NCBI GenBank assembly: GCA_038030265.1
Contig: CM075937.1
Location: forward strand, 43,876,198 to 43,940,197
DNA from: Corythucha ciliata
Taxonomy: Eukaryota > Arthropoda > Insecta > Hemiptera > Tingidae
Reading direction: 5' to 3'
Length of the DNA stretch: 64,000 nucleotides
Program-made: the position numbers and the translations under genes
Shown here: in pieces, positions 33,362 to 45,349 of the stretch
Layout of the letters: each line of letters begins with the position of its first letter
Numbering within the stretch: the first letter of the stretch is position 1
The notes under the pieces: generated by a model
Seen by the model: only the letters and a program-made list of their open reading frames with translations
The model's database searches: none
Told to the model about the DNA's origin: nothing

Positions 33362-33928
33362 CTCGAAAACAAGGTCGGCTCATCGTGAACTACCTCCAAA
33401 ATTATTGCACGCTTGGGCCCCAATTGGGCGTCGCTAAAATTCGATCCATGTTTCCACCGGAATCAGTCAACGATTGCATCGAGGAGAATTTACTTGATTA
33501 CGACCGTACGTTCGTGCCTATGTTTCGTGGAACGTGCTATTCAAATTTGGACCTAGTGAAATCCTTGATACGGGACGTTGGTAATAACATTACAAAAAAA
33601 GTGCAGTGAGTGCGTGAAAACTTTTAACAACTGTGTCTTTGGTGTGTTTTTGTTTACTTCAACGGTGGATCTTCTTGAAGTTAACTCTTCGGGAGAGATT
33701 TGCGTCGACAGTGTCTGAGCCTGAAATTTAACAAATAAATTGATTAACATTTTAACAGACACGCCGATCATTCCGTTAGAACAACGGCGAGTTCTCGCCC
33801 AGACGCTCATGCCCCCCAACGGGTCTTTTTTGACGCGATTGGTCGACGAGGACATTTTGTACGCGATGACAGAGCCGGTTATGCGACTAATTAAGGATTC
33901 AATAACGGAAAAGTGTTCGATAAAGTAA
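33362..33928 (+). CDS. Two exons of an unrecognised protein, partial
   Basis: Exon 33362-33580 follows a clear acceptor (TTTCTTCCAG) and encodes I-V-N-Y-L-Q-N-Y-C-T-L-G-P-Q, then C-I-E-E-N-L-L-D-Y-D-R-T-F and a Leu/Ile-rich end. Donor GTAATA (phase 1) joins it to 33759-33928 (acceptor TTTTAACAG), coding for P-I-I-P-L-E-Q-R-R-V-L-A-Q-T and ending S-I-K-stop. Codon use is balanced and unlike the flanks. An upstream ATG at 33230 opens a secretion-signal-like frame (M-V-K-K-C-L-L-I-L-I-T-T-F), but no donor there joins in the right phase, so the first exon is unresolved. Cys-containing and possibly secreted; no family recognised. Confidence 0.45.
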
Positions 33929-33959
33929 ATAAAATTGTTCCCCTTTCCCCATATCAGGT

Positions 33960-35700
33960 TTTCATCCCCACCACCACCACCCCAATTCTTCAAGTGACCA
34001 TTGAATAAAAAATGAGGTTTCCCTATATGGAATTATGTACGTATATAATTTTTTCACTGGATACAAACATAATATAAAACTGTGACAGCAGGGTAATTTT
34101 GTCGATCGGAGCCAAACAGTATAGGATGCACGCAAATAATATCTGCAACAGCGCATATAAATGTATCACTACACACGTCATTACAGCCATCCAAATTTAA
34201 TCCAAGGACGTGCGTGGCTAAAGCAATAAAATGCTCCTTATTTAACATAAACTTGGAATGTACTGTATCGTGACTTTAGCCCGTGTGATGGTGAATAAGA
34301 GAGGCGGTTATGAAAGGTTGTGATTAAGGACAGCCCTTCCCTCCTTATTCAGCTATATGACCTAAAATGGCGAAATTTTGATTAACGAATTTTTGCGGGT
34401 TTTTGAATTGTCGAAAAGGGCGTTATCGACTCAATTTGATAGCTCTTATGTATTCTAGTAATGGTAATGGGACACGCGAATTTCTCCCCATACCACCAGT
34501 TGGAGTCAACTTCATATTTTATTCAAAATAACGTGCTGACGATAGCTCGTTTTCTTAATTTTGTTCCGAAAAAATGTGCAAAGAGCCCTACAACCTCTTA
34601 TCCCTAAGCCGTTTTTCTTCTTACGGAACCACACCCTCTTCAACAAACAATCTCTTTCCTAATCACAGGTGCACAAATCGATTCTGTTCGTTCACCTGGT
34701 TCTCTCTCCTCTCTTATTCTCACAACTTCGCCATCGTATCATCCCTCCAAGTTGAAAGAGTCCTGCGCACATCGGACATTGTATATTCTGGATTCCACAG
34801 TGGTGGTGGTGGTGTCGAATTCGTGAGGTGACGATTAACTTTATTTCCATAATTTTCCATTCAAAAAGTTGTAAACCCCCTCCGCCACCTCAGTAACGTT
34901 CTTCTCACTTTTTCCCCTACCTGTTGACCCCACTCCTCAGAACGGAACTATACCTTTACCAACGAACACTATTATAAAAATCGTTCATATTTTTCGACAC
35001 TCATAAAAGTTCCATAGTAATTCATCTCCCCCTCCACACATATGCCTTTCACACTCCAAACCCTGGACAAGAAACCGATTCACTGGCCACCGCGTCGTCA
35101 TCTCATCAGAACTTTTCCCCTGCGCAGGAATTTCATTTGAAGAGACTCAAAGAATTCCTTCGAACGCTAGTGGCTCGAAAAGTCGTCTGCCCACCCTCCT
35201 CCTTGCCTTTTGAAAAGACGAATGAGAATAGCAAGAACCAATTGCGCCGAGAAAGAAAAGAGGTTCGGGAGAGTAATTCAATTTAGAGTGAAATGAGTTC
35301 TTCGTAGGAAACTTTTTATGTTATGAAGTGTTTTCATCTGACAAATAATTTCACAAGATCAGAGACTACGTGATCCAAATCAGGGTCATTTCCACCCCTC
35401 GCGTGGTCTCTGTAGGCAAGCGCTATATTGCGGGCCCCCTAACAAGGTATTAACATGAATACACAGAGCTAGGCAGTTACTATTTTGCTCAGCAGTTACT
35501 TTTACTTCTAGGCAGACCTACATAATTTAGAATTGTGGGAATTGTTATTTTGGGCGAGTCCATCCAGAGAAAATAGTGTTTAATGGGCCAACCGTGGTAA
35601 ATTTTGTTCATGAAAGGAGCCAGACCCGCGTGACATGCTCTTCAAAATGAGCAAATACCACGGAAGTTTTAATTGTAAAGATGTGAAAATCTGTGAAGTT
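33960..35700. other. Non-coding, no gene seen
   Basis: Pyrimidine-rich stretches and short frames only. Nothing matches the repeats found elsewhere in the window. Confidence 0.4.
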
Positions 35701-35706
35701 GGTTTT

Positions 35707-36822
35707 TAGTGCATTTCATTCAAAAAATGCACTATTGGTCTCGCCCTGATGGTCGCACATATGGGCTGTGATACTTTTTTTTCACGTTTCAGAACCCCTA
35801 GAACACGAATCCGAGGTCTGTTCGATTTGCTATATATATATATATGGCCCCTCGCTTGTTAGCACGATCACGGTCGCAATTTTTGACTTAGGGCAACCAA
35901 ATTTGGTCTAAAAATCAATAGCGTGAATATCTCGGACGAGTTCGTGATCCAGATGAATCGGTCCACGGGAACGGTGTGAAAGAGGGGTTTGAATTAGTTG
36001 AAAATTCGCTACCGCACGGCTGTTGCTGCAATTGCCCCCAAAATTGACACGAGTAATGAAAAATGAACGCGCTTTCGTATGAGACCCTTGTGAACCAAAT
36101 CCGTTGATATGGCAGGGGAGTTCTCGGCGGAGGGGAGCTATTAAATTAACGCTATGCCTTACTGGACCACCCAATTACCAAAAAATTTCATTGACACTGA
36201 ATTTTGAGCCGTCTCTTTTATTTGATTTGCCTACAGCCTAATAAATATTGAGTAAAAAATCCTGAGGTGGGCCAAAAAGGGAGGAACAAAAAAAAAATTA
36301 AAAAAAAATTGTTTCGGATTCGAACCCAGGCACTCCGCATTGCGCAATGGTGAAATTGTGACATGCCATTTAACCTAATTTAACTGATCTGAAAATTAAC
36401 GTAACCTGAAAAAAGTTTTGTTCCGACAGCAGCCTGTCGGGAAAAGTGCATTTCATTCATGCGACAATCGAGTCAAACCTCATAAGTTAGAACGATATCA
36501 ATCAATTATGAATGAAATTTAGGCCGGGATAAAGATTTTAATTGCAAATAACTCCTCTAACAAGAGTCCACCTTCCCATATCGTATAGGCAACCAAACCG
36601 ACTGTGTTTCATTTTCATCATTTTGTTCCCCCTCAGTTGGTGCCAAAAAAGGGGGCCTGCGGTAAAAAGAAACACGATTTTATGATTTTGACTTTCTATA
36701 CCACGGCCTAAATGTGATTCATAATTGATTGATATCGTTCTAACTTATGAGGTTTGACTCGATTGTCGCATGAATGAAATGCACTTTTCCCGACAGGCTG
36801 CTGTCGGAACAAAACTTTTAAA
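35707..36822. repeat. 1.1-kb dispersed repeat (copy 2)
   Basis: Same orientation and structure as 26225-27333, starting within the central hairpin of the 26136 element. The foldback arms are at about 36415-36525 and 36705-36822. The common 88-codon minus-strand frame (36174-35908) is intact in both copies, with only a handful of differences. Confidence 0.88.
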
Positions 36823-36859
36823 ATAGCGCGAGCTCCACGAAATTAAGTTTCTAACGAAC

Positions 36860-37273
36860 CAGGGGCCTTATTCACTAATTTTTTCATCGGGGCCTAAAGC
36901 CCGTATGCCAAGTCGTTCCTCGAATTTTCCTCAACCTCAAAGCTCCCTCACTAACTGGAAAAATTATAAAATAACACGTGACTCTACATTTTGCGACGAA
37001 GGTTGGAATCAGGAAATTTCGAGGAGTGACCATGCATATACGGGTCTTATTCTCCAACGAAATAGAAACTTTGCTTTGGTAGAAACATTGAAATCTCGTC
37101 CATGAATTTAAGAAAACTGAACGGAATCATATAAAATTCCGCCTTGAAGCCGAGCATTTCTACCCGTCTTCTCTGAATTATATCATATGGTAATAGAGAA
37201 GACGGGTGGAAATACTAGGCTCCAGAGTGGAATTTTTCCCAAATGGAAAACGTCATTAGAGAATAAGGCCTCA
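36860..37273. mobile_element. GGGGCCTTATTC-ended element containing a hairpin MITE
   Basis: GGGGCCTTATTCACTAAT at the left is the near inverse of ATTAGAGAATAAGGCCTC at the right. Inside, 37131-37255 is a CCACCCGTC-family hairpin MITE (copy 4) with ACCCGTCTTCTCTGAATTA and AATAGAGAAGACGGGTGG. Confidence 0.6.
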
Positions 37274-37447
37274 TATTCACAAAATTTGTTTTTTGAAAAT
37301 GCTTAATCGCCGGAATCGCTTGTTTTTAGGGAGCCGGAGGCAAAATTTGTTCTCGAATTAGCGAAAACAGAAAAATTTGGTTCGGCACGTTCCGAATCCG
37401 CAAGATTTGAAATTCGAAAAAGACCAACCCACGAAATCGCATCAATT

Positions 37448-39993
37448 CGGTGACCAGAAGTCCTACTTTCCCTGGACATGTCCTACTTGTTGTAGAGCGT
37501 CTGCGGACTCCGTGTTTATTTTTCAGGTGTCCGGGGAGAGGTCAAAATTGTCCTCTTTTTTGTCCTATCGACGGTCTCAAGCTCAATTTGTAATGTCTAG
37601 TGTGTCTGCAACTCCCAACATCTTTCACGTTCAAACTGACCGAGGGGCTTAGCATCTGACACTCATCCCAAAATCAGAACGTTCTACCGCCCAAACAGAC
37701 AATTTGGACAACCACAAGCGTTTGACTCTTGACAAAACCAAACTTCGTCATTTCAAGTCCGTCAATCTCATTTCACCAATTTTAGTTCTTTCAAAACAAA
37801 ATTTTGCGGATTTGTCTCGTTCAAATCCCAATTTCGTGGGTTTTCCTCTTTCAAAACCCAATTTTGTGGACTGGGCTCCTATAAATCCCAATTTATTTGC
37901 AATAAAATTTAGATGCAGGAAGAGAAGTTATAGGTTTATTTTTGGACCTCAGAAAAGCATTTGATACCATCAGTCACGACCTGCTCCTACGTAAATTGGA
38001 ATCCTTTGGTTTCCGAGGTGTGGCCTTAAATTTGTTGCAATCTTATATTTCTAATAGTAGTCAAAGGGTAAAAATTAATTCCGCAGTGAGTGATGAGATT
38101 GGTTTGACCGCTGGGTGTGCCACAAGGCTCCGTTCTTCGTCCCCTACTATTTATTTTGTATTATAACAACGTTTTTTCTTTAAATGTCACATCTGCGCCC
38201 TTTTGTTATGCTGATGACACAGTATTCTTGTTCTCTGGGGACGATTTGTCCACCTTATTGACTAATGTGATAAATGATTTGATACACATTGAAAAATGGA
38301 CGGACTCTAACTTTTTGTCAATTAATTTTGATAAATCTGCGCTCTTAAGATTTGGTAACGCAATATCGCAGCCTCTACCGTTAGAGGCGGTCGAAATTCA
38401 TGCTCCTACATGTTCAAGTAGTATTGGTTTTTGCAGTTGATCAAGAATTAATTTCGTTTTCAAAAGTAAATATCTTGGCATTGTGTTTGATTGTAGGCTT
38501 ACGTTTCGAGAACATGTGCAGAGCTTAGTGGTTCGAGTAAGAAAGTTGTTTTTCAAATTTAGATTTTTGAGATGTATCTTGAACATTGAAACCTTGAGGG
38601 GAGTTTACTATTCATTATGCCATAGTTGGGGGTAGCACCTATAAGCAAATAATTAAGCGTCTCGTAATAGCGCAAAAATCTCTTATTAAAATAATTCTTA
38701 GAAAATCGTTCAGATACCCTTTTGTAAAGCTCTTTGAAGAATTTGGCGTGACGACAATTGAAGAGCTTTTTTTGAAGTCCGTAATTTGCCACTTGTATAA
38801 ACGTCGTTTTACAGACAATAAGTTCATAGTCATTCAACTAGACTTGCCTCCTTAACGAATGTTCGTTTGCCTATTCACCGTACTGCTTTATACTCAAGGC
38901 ACGCACTCATCGTTGGCTTAAAATTTGCCATCACGCACAAGTTCAACTTTGATTCGTCCATCGGTGCAATGAAAAGACACCTGAATGAACTGATGAGCGC
39001 CAAAAAGTTATAGTTTTGGTGGATCTTACTGGATGTCTGTGATATTCTTGCACGTTTACATATTTGTTATTTATTCTGAGATATTTATTCATGTTTTGCT
39101 ACTATTTAATAATTTAATTTGATTCATACTGTTGTTGGTTTATTTTGTTCTTGGTTGTAAAACAGTTTATATTATTTGTTGTCCCATTTTTTTTTCTTAT
39201 TTATATTCATATTTAATGTTTTCGTAGATAATACAGTTAAAATAGGAAAGCTCGAATAAAATTGTAAATTACATAAGCTAGGGTGGCAATTCTGGCTCCA
39301 GCTCTCCACACGAGTTGCCTCTGGGGAGCTGGCATCTTTAGTGGATAGATAAACTCTTTAATGGGTAGATTGGATTATAGTACGCATGATGCAAATAATA
39401 AAATAAATAAATAAATTAAGACATCAAACAAAATTGTCTGGGACTTGGGTCCTTTAAAACCTAATTTTGGGGAGATTTTCCTAATCAAATTTCGTGGATT
39501 TAGCTATTTATAAAATTAGTTTCGCAGGTTCAGTTTGTTCGAATTCGGCGGAATACGAACAATTGAAACGCAAATTGAGCGATTTTGGCGTTTTCAACCT
39601 CCAATTTTTCTTTTTCATAACCAAATGTTTCAAATTTGGAACCTGAAAAATCCCAGTTAACAAAAATTGACCCCAATTTCGCGAATTTTCACGCTTTTAA
39701 AAGACAAATTTCGTGGGGATCGCTCCTACTAAAATCAGTTTCGCAGGTTAATTGGCTAATTGAAATAATTAATTTGGCTCCTTAAAAAACCACATTCCCG
39801 AATTTGGTTTATTCAAAACCCAAATTTCGTCATTTTGGCCCCTACCCAACTTTTGTGGACTTTCCACTCTTTTAAAATCTAATTTCGTGAATTTGACTAA
39901 TTTGAAACTACGTAGTAAACAACAATTAGTCGTTGTTAACTTGTTTTCAGGCGTCCTACTATCGTCCTACTTTCTTGCTTACTTGTCACCCTA
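37448..39993. mobile_element. GTCCTAC-type TIR element interrupted by a LINE
   Basis: The left end GGTGACCAGAAGTCCTACTTT and the right end GTCCTACTTTCTTGC...TTGTCACCCTAG are imperfect inverted repeats, matching the element at 46130-47029. Its interior is the CCAATTTCGTG minisatellite (37740-37900, 39430-39950), split by the LINE at about 37909-39417. So the DNA element was present first. Confidence 0.72.
37909..39417 (+). pseudogene. 5'-truncated, frameshifted LINE (Jockey/CR1-like reverse transcriptase)
   Basis: Reverse transcriptase motifs occur in order: F-L-D-L-R-K-A-F-D-T-I-S-H-D (37930-37980), the block G-V-P-Q-G-S-V-L-R-P-L-L-F after a one-base shift near 38113, and F-C-Y-A-D-D-T (38200-38220), the YADD catalytic box. 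Downstream the thumb-like and C-terminal region continues through several stops and shifts to K-R-H-L-N-E-L near 38990. The 3' end is an A-rich AATAAATAAAT-type tail at 39390-39417. Endonuclease and the start are missing. Order and motifs identify a non-LTR element; clade is a guess. It cannot encode a working enzyme. Confidence 0.9.
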
Positions 39994-41520
39994 GCATCAA
40001 TGAAGTCCCAAAACGCGTGAAATTGGACTATTGAATTGGTCAACGCAGAAAAATTGCATCCCCATGAGTCAGGGGGGTTCTGTGAATGCCAAGTCAACAA
40101 AACTTTGGTTTTCGAATTATTGGCATTAGCAACACTGGCTTTTAAGTGAGCGAAACCTATGATAAATTGGGTTCTGTGAGATCTAAATCCTTTTTATGTG
40201 GGTTTTGAAAGGGACGATACAGCGAAATTGATTTGTCAAATCTGTGAAATTTTGGTTTAAAGGAGTGAAAGGGGTTTTCGGGGCATACTCTTGCTTTTTC
40301 CCTCCAAGCTTCTGGGATGAATACGTCATTCTGTGACCGATATTGATGATTTGGGTTATAACTGGCCGTTTATCCAATACAACTCCGCCTTTCGACCACA
40401 AAAGACACCAGGAAATTTAGCCTGGAAAGAGCGAAATGGCATACCGTTTCCCCCTTCTCCCTCGGAACACCATTGACATCACCTGAGTAAAGTTACCTTC
40501 ACAAATTTAAGGGAAATTTCCGAAAGTTGTCAGTTATGTGCTAGACGTGGTTTATGATTTCCTCGTACTGTGCTCAAACGAGAAATACAGCCGGTTCTTG
40601 GCCAAAACGCAACAGAGTGGATCTATTTTATCATGGGACTAAAAATGGTGGCTGTCAATTGTCAATACTCTTAGTCGTAGGAACTTATAGAGCCTTACCA
40701 TTGATGCTGACTGGAGGGATCAAAGATGGCGTATTTCCATACTCGGGTTTTATGGTGCATTAACCCAACAAGGCCTCCAGTTATGGGCATGGTAAATTGG
40801 TAATACCTCTTATCGAACATTCCGCATCGTAAAGTGAAGGGGGAATGACTGATCTGAATGATATAGGAACCATTCAGCGACCGCGTAATTAAAAACCAAT
40901 TTCCGAATCGGAAAGAAGAACACTTTTGCTACCAATGTATCTTGTGAGGCCATTTGGCAGCTTGTTCTGTGCACTACAATTTTGTTGATTCGATAAAAGC
41001 GTAAAGTGTCTTGTGTCCTTCAGAAACACGGCAAAAAATATACCGTACAAGGGAAAAACGCGCGCCTAATGGAAGAGGGGGGGGTTTCAGTCCCGTCCTC
41101 CCAAGTAGCTGATGGTTGCCTTCTGTTTTCAATTATACGAATTTCTGGTCAAATTATGATTTTTGCCTATTTTCTTCCTTGAGTAAAAAAAATTTCCATA
41201 AGTTTAGCTTAAGTGGACTAAAGTCGTTCTTCCCCGGTACCCTTCGTATGTATAGAGTTATAAATGCTATACATAGGAGGCCAGTGCGAGCAATGCGTCC
41301 AATATAATGTTTTCGCATCTATAAAAATTTCTGAAATTAGTGAATCTATTTGGTATTGGATTTTAGTTCACCATATTTCCAGATTGAAATTTCGGACAAG
41401 TTACAGAATATGGCCGAGTATACCGTCTTAACTGATTACGCTGGGACTTTACTCGGCCTAAAGCCCTTATTGTTCGCCCGATGTAATGGGCCTGAGGGCA
41501 TCGGTTACAGAGGGGGCTAT
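39994..41520. other. Non-coding; solo TIR fragment near 40710-40762
   Basis: Holds a single copy of the TIR family of 22077/23393. The minus-strand frame 40401-40183 has no resemblance to a known family. A G run lies at about 41078-41085. Confidence 0.4.
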
Positions 41521-41525
41521 CTAAC

Positions 41526-41555
41526 TATAAATAGGGGGGTCTCATCCATTCAGTT
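41526..41555 (+). promoter_or_regulatory. TATA box plus initiator
   Basis: TATAAATA at 41526-41533 is followed by TCAGTT at 41550-41555, giving an inferred start at A41552, 26 nt after the first T of the TATA box (slightly short of the usual 28-34). The coding start lies 132 nt further on. Confidence 0.55.
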
Positions 41556-41683
41556 ATTATTTTATGATGTCAACCCGGTAAATTTCCTTTGTTTTTTGCC
41601 AAAGGGCAACATTTTCTGTAAAAATTACGATGTGAATGTCAAACTGGGATCAAAGTGTCGATAAATGCCTGTTCATAGCCGCC

Positions 41684-43081
41684 ATGGAGATTCGAACTCA
41701 AATAAATGGCTTTCTAAACAACCTGAAAGGTGTTGTTTCCAAACGGAAAGAGCCGTCGAAAACTATTAGCCATATTCACCGTCGTGCTGAAACATCGTCA
41801 CTCAACCAGTCCGGCGACGACACAGTCGTCTGTTGCGAATTATGCGGCGTCACGAATGGAAACGCCATCTGCCCGTCGTGTTTCTCGCAGACGTTCGCAC
41901 CACTCGCCGCCTATCAAAAGACGAACATTACCGTGGTTAAACAGAGTGAAATTCTTCAGCTGTTCGCTCGAGACTCTCCTCCTCCACCGAGTGAGCCCGA
42001 TGATTCGATTAAAGTAGAGAAACTGATGGACACTGGTGAAGAGCGAGAATCAATTGAGGATTGGGCATGTTTAAAGTACAGAAAACTGAGGGTTTTGTCC
42101 GATTTATTTGTTAAAGAACAAATTAAAGATAGTTTTGACGATGGAAAATCCGAATCGGGAGACGTGTTAACGGCTCATAGTGTCGAATCTTTGGTGACTT
42201 TGAAACGAGGAAAATCCCGGGAGACTGTGACGGACGTTTCACTGAGAAAGTCTCCCGACGGCTTAGAGGCGGTTCTCAGCGAGACAGCGGTAACACTGAA
42301 ACAGGTTCTTCTCTTTTTGAAGACTTTGATTGACGAGCTCCGACTTCCAAGACTTGTCGACATTTCGGTTACGCCCACTCCGCCTCGAGGCCAACGCGGT
42401 GAAGAACCGAAAAAAACCGAGCTCGAACTACTTCTCGAGTGTCACCAAGATGCCGATCAAACAAAACCGTTGATTTCATTTGACGAGCCTCCACCGCGGC
42501 CGTGCAAATCTGAGTTCTGTCAAACTGAATTTGACGAACGGGAATCGACCGCCTCACCGCACGGACGAGACGGAGAATGGCTCGGTCTCAAAAAATGTAA
42601 AACGGTTGGCGATAGCCCAGCGCTGCTAAATGAAAACATCACTCCCGGTGTCAGTCCGACGGTTAGTCAGGACGTCGAGTTAAACTCCAATAAATTACTG
42701 TACGGTAAAAGTTTGAGTACGAGCATCCTGAGCCAGTATGAGTTAAACTCGTTTAACTGCCCGGATTTGCAACAGTACGCGTGTTACACGTGCGTTCCTT
42801 CGCTTCTCCTTCAGCAGGAGGCGCCCGAAGATCAACTCTCCTCGAGTTCATCAGCTTCAAACGCTCGAAATCACTCCAATGAAACGACAACCCTTAATGT
42901 TACTTTGAACGATATCAAAGAAATGTCTGCTCAGCTGTCAGCTTGCGTTGCCGTTTTGTCTGATGGTCTCGCAAGCAATGAAAATGTCGGATGTCTCCCG
43001 AAAACGGCAGTGGAACAGCGGGCAGAAGATGGCCATTGTTTGACTCGTACGTTAGAAATAAATAATGAATCTTGGGTATGA
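41684..43081 (+). CDS. Uncharacterised 465-residue protein with a CxxC...CxxC motif
   Basis: The longest real ORF in the window and visibly richer in GC than its flanks. The ORF is open from 41636, but the ATG at 41684 sits in a perfect Kozak context (GCCGCCATGG), so the protein probably starts M-E-I-R-T-Q. Residues 51-66 form C-E-L-C-x8-C-P-S-C, a zinc-ribbon-like knuckle. After it come a Pro/Glu/Ser-rich acidic region, an amphipathic Leu-rich stretch near 195-210 (T-L-K-Q-V-L-L-F-L-K-T-L-I), a low-complexity middle, a Cys cluster (Y-A-C-Y-T-C) and a C-terminal S-A-Q-L-S-A-C-V-A-V-L helix. It ends at TGA 43079-43081, unless a possible donor (TGG|GTATGA) continues it. No family recognised; intracellular from lack of a signal peptide. 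Confidence 0.8.
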   Translation: MEIRTQINGFLNNLKGVVSKRKEPSKTISHIHRRAETSSLNQSGDDTVVCCELCGVTNGNAICPSCFSQTFAPLAAYQKTNITVVKQSEILQLFARDSPPPPSEPDDSIKVEKLMDTGEERESIEDWACLKYRKLRVLSDLFVKEQIKDSFDDGKSESGDVLTAHSVESLVTLKRGKSRETVTDVSLRKSPDGLEAVLSETAVTLKQVLLFLKTLIDELRLPRLVDISVTPTPPRGQRGEEPKKTELELLLECHQDADQTKPLISFDEPPPRPCKSEFCQTEFDERESTASPHGRDGEWLGLKKCKTVGDSPALLNENITPGVSPTVSQDVELNSNKLLYGKSLSTSILSQYELNSFNCPDLQQYACYTCVPSLLLQQEAPEDQLSSSSSASNARNHSNETTTLNVTLNDIKEMSAQLSACVAVLSDGLASNENVGCLPKTAVEQRAEDGHCLTRTLEINNESWV

Positions 43082-45104
43082 AATTAATTGAAATCTTCAC
43101 CCTAGCTTAAAAAGAGTGTATAAGGGGCGCATTGATATAAATCATCCATCAATTGCATGCTCCCTCTGATTTTGTCTACAAATAAATGCAGAAATGAGGC
43201 GTTTAGGGCCATCATGATGTTTCGATTCGTCATGTCACACCGCCCCCAACTAACTTGGATCAATTCGCTCTCACTGAGCGAAACTTGGTTCGTGGGGGTT
43301 CATATTAGGATGACGCTGTACTATATTACACTTTTGTTTGAAGATGGCGTTAAGCTGAAACCGCGGTCAGGAAATAAAAATTTGTTAGTGGGAGGGATCT
43401 TTCATTTCTCGACATCAAAATATTACAGTTTGTACCAACCCTCCAATCGCTAAAACGCCTCTGACTTTACATCCTCTTTCTATTTCTGTTCGAGATTTGG
43501 TACGAGTACGAGTTAAAAATGATCAACCGCTACCATAGGGATGGAATGGTAAAAACATGACACTCGCTCAATTCGTTCCCCCACTCATCGTTGCCACTTA
43601 TTTCTTTCTAATGATGAACGATAAAAAAACAACAACAATACAATGAAAGGTCGGTGGACCTTTCTTTTCTCCCTCTTGAAAAGCAATAATAAAATAATCG
43701 GTTTAACGGCTACAAAAATGATCCGTGAACCAGACATAACCGCCTCGCACGTGACAATTGCGGTTTGCGGCACTCCCCCTCCCCCCTCCCAGTACATTAC
43801 CACATTACAAAATTTAATACTTCCTCACGAGGACGGGTGAGGTGTTATCATGCTTGACCCTTTGCCTTTGCACGCCATTATGTAAGGGTTGAAAATGGCG
43901 TGATTCTAGGAGGGGGGGGGTAGGAAACGTAAGTTCGTAGGTGGGTGGTGGGGTGTGATATACGACTTCTAGGAGGCGAGTCTAGGAAGGTGAATTTAAA
44001 TGAGTTGTTCAGTGATGGAGTGCTTGATGGTCGGTGGGGGGGTGGGGGGTAATTTCTCTCCCGAGAGAGGGGTTTCCCGTGATTTAAACTTCCAGCACGC
44101 AAGTCGAAAAAAAAGGAACTTTGCTCTGTACTATTTTCTATACGTGTGAACTCAATTACTTACCCAATTATTCGGCGGGTAGACAGGGAAAGGTCCGATC
44201 TCCCTTGTGGCGACATGGCTAGGAAGCTCGAATCTTCCTCTTCGAAACTTCTTCTGTCTTTGTTTTTGACGCTCCCGAATGTACAAGGCGGCCTGCATGC
44301 TAAACTAGTTGTGCGCCTCCCCATTCTCCGTTTTTTAACATTTCACACAGTATGACATTGCCTCGTCAGTAACGCCTTTTTTTGTATATTTTTCCCCCTA
44401 ATTAATGTAATGTTCTATCTTATATAGCAAAAAATTATTCCACGAGAGCATTGAACACCTCCTAAACAAAATTAATGGACCCCGAAGTTAAGCGTTCAAG
44501 CGAATTCATTTTAATTGACTTTTACTCTTTTCTTTGATAAATATAACGTGCGTATTGTCCGAAATATAGCAAAAATGATCGCGCCGTTTGAAATAAGCTA
44601 ACAGTCCAAAATATAGGTACACATTTTTTGTGTTCTCAGCCGATGATATGTGAATATACTATAGAAGCGTACGAATAGGCCGTGTATAAAACAGTTAAAA
44701 CACATGAATTGTGAAGTTTTTATACAATTTAGTTTGGTCCTTGAGTTGCCTAAAAAAAAAGTGCGTTGCTACCTGAAAATGAAAAAATTAACTGCTGGGG
44801 TACTCAGATAGGAATGAGTAGGCGAGATGAATCGGAGAAATCTTGCTTTATGGTACACATTCCCTTTTTGTGGTGAGGGGGGAGGGAGGAAACCAGCTGC
44901 GGTTCAGTTTGAAACTGGAAACCCGTTACCTAACTTTTTTCGCATGATTCGATGATTCGTCAAACTTCCTTGAGAAGAAAGTTGGATGATGAATCACTTT
45001 GTAGGGGAGGGGGGAGAGTAAAATTGATAAAGGATATGGTATAAAAATACTGAAATTGAGCGATCCTTCTTTCAAATAATTTTTGTAATATTTTAAAATC
45101 ACAC
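43082..45104. other. Non-coding, G-rich patches
   Basis: Possible 3' UTR of the preceding gene, then DNA with G runs (43909-43920, 44035-44050). The frame at 43157-43453 has no recognisable features. Confidence 0.4.
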
Positions 45105-45335
45105 CTCGGTGATGTCAGTCGTCGATAAAGCAGGGATGCGGGCATGATGTAGCTCGAGGTAGCTTGAATGTTGGTGTAGGCGGTGAAATTCAGAGGTGGC
45201 CGGAGCGTGCTGGGCTTGGAGGAGTTCGAATCGTTTTTTCATCTGTTGATGAACATCCCCGGGGTGTTGCTGTTTCTTTATATTTCGGCGGGCTTGCCTG
45301 CTCGCAAGACTCGCTCCTCCGGCCGCCGCGTACAT
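45105..45335 (-). CDS. Candidate first coding exon, unknown protein
   Basis: A 77-codon minus-strand frame starts M-Y-A-A-A-G-G-A-S-L-A-S-R-Q-A-R-R-N and ends D-I-T-E at a donor (GAG|GTGTGA). A polypyrimidine-CAG (about 45353) lies just upstream of the ATG and would fit a 5' UTR intron. Content is rich in Ala, His, Gln and Arg with balanced codons, unlike the flanks. No later exon was found on the minus strand below it, and no family recognised. Confidence 0.35.
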
Positions 45336-45349
45336 ACCAAACCATTACT

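Noticed and set aside
33230..33387. Signal-peptide exon joined directly to the 33362 exon
   Set aside because: All candidate donors give the wrong phase, and read-through meets a stop at 33385-33387 (TGA).
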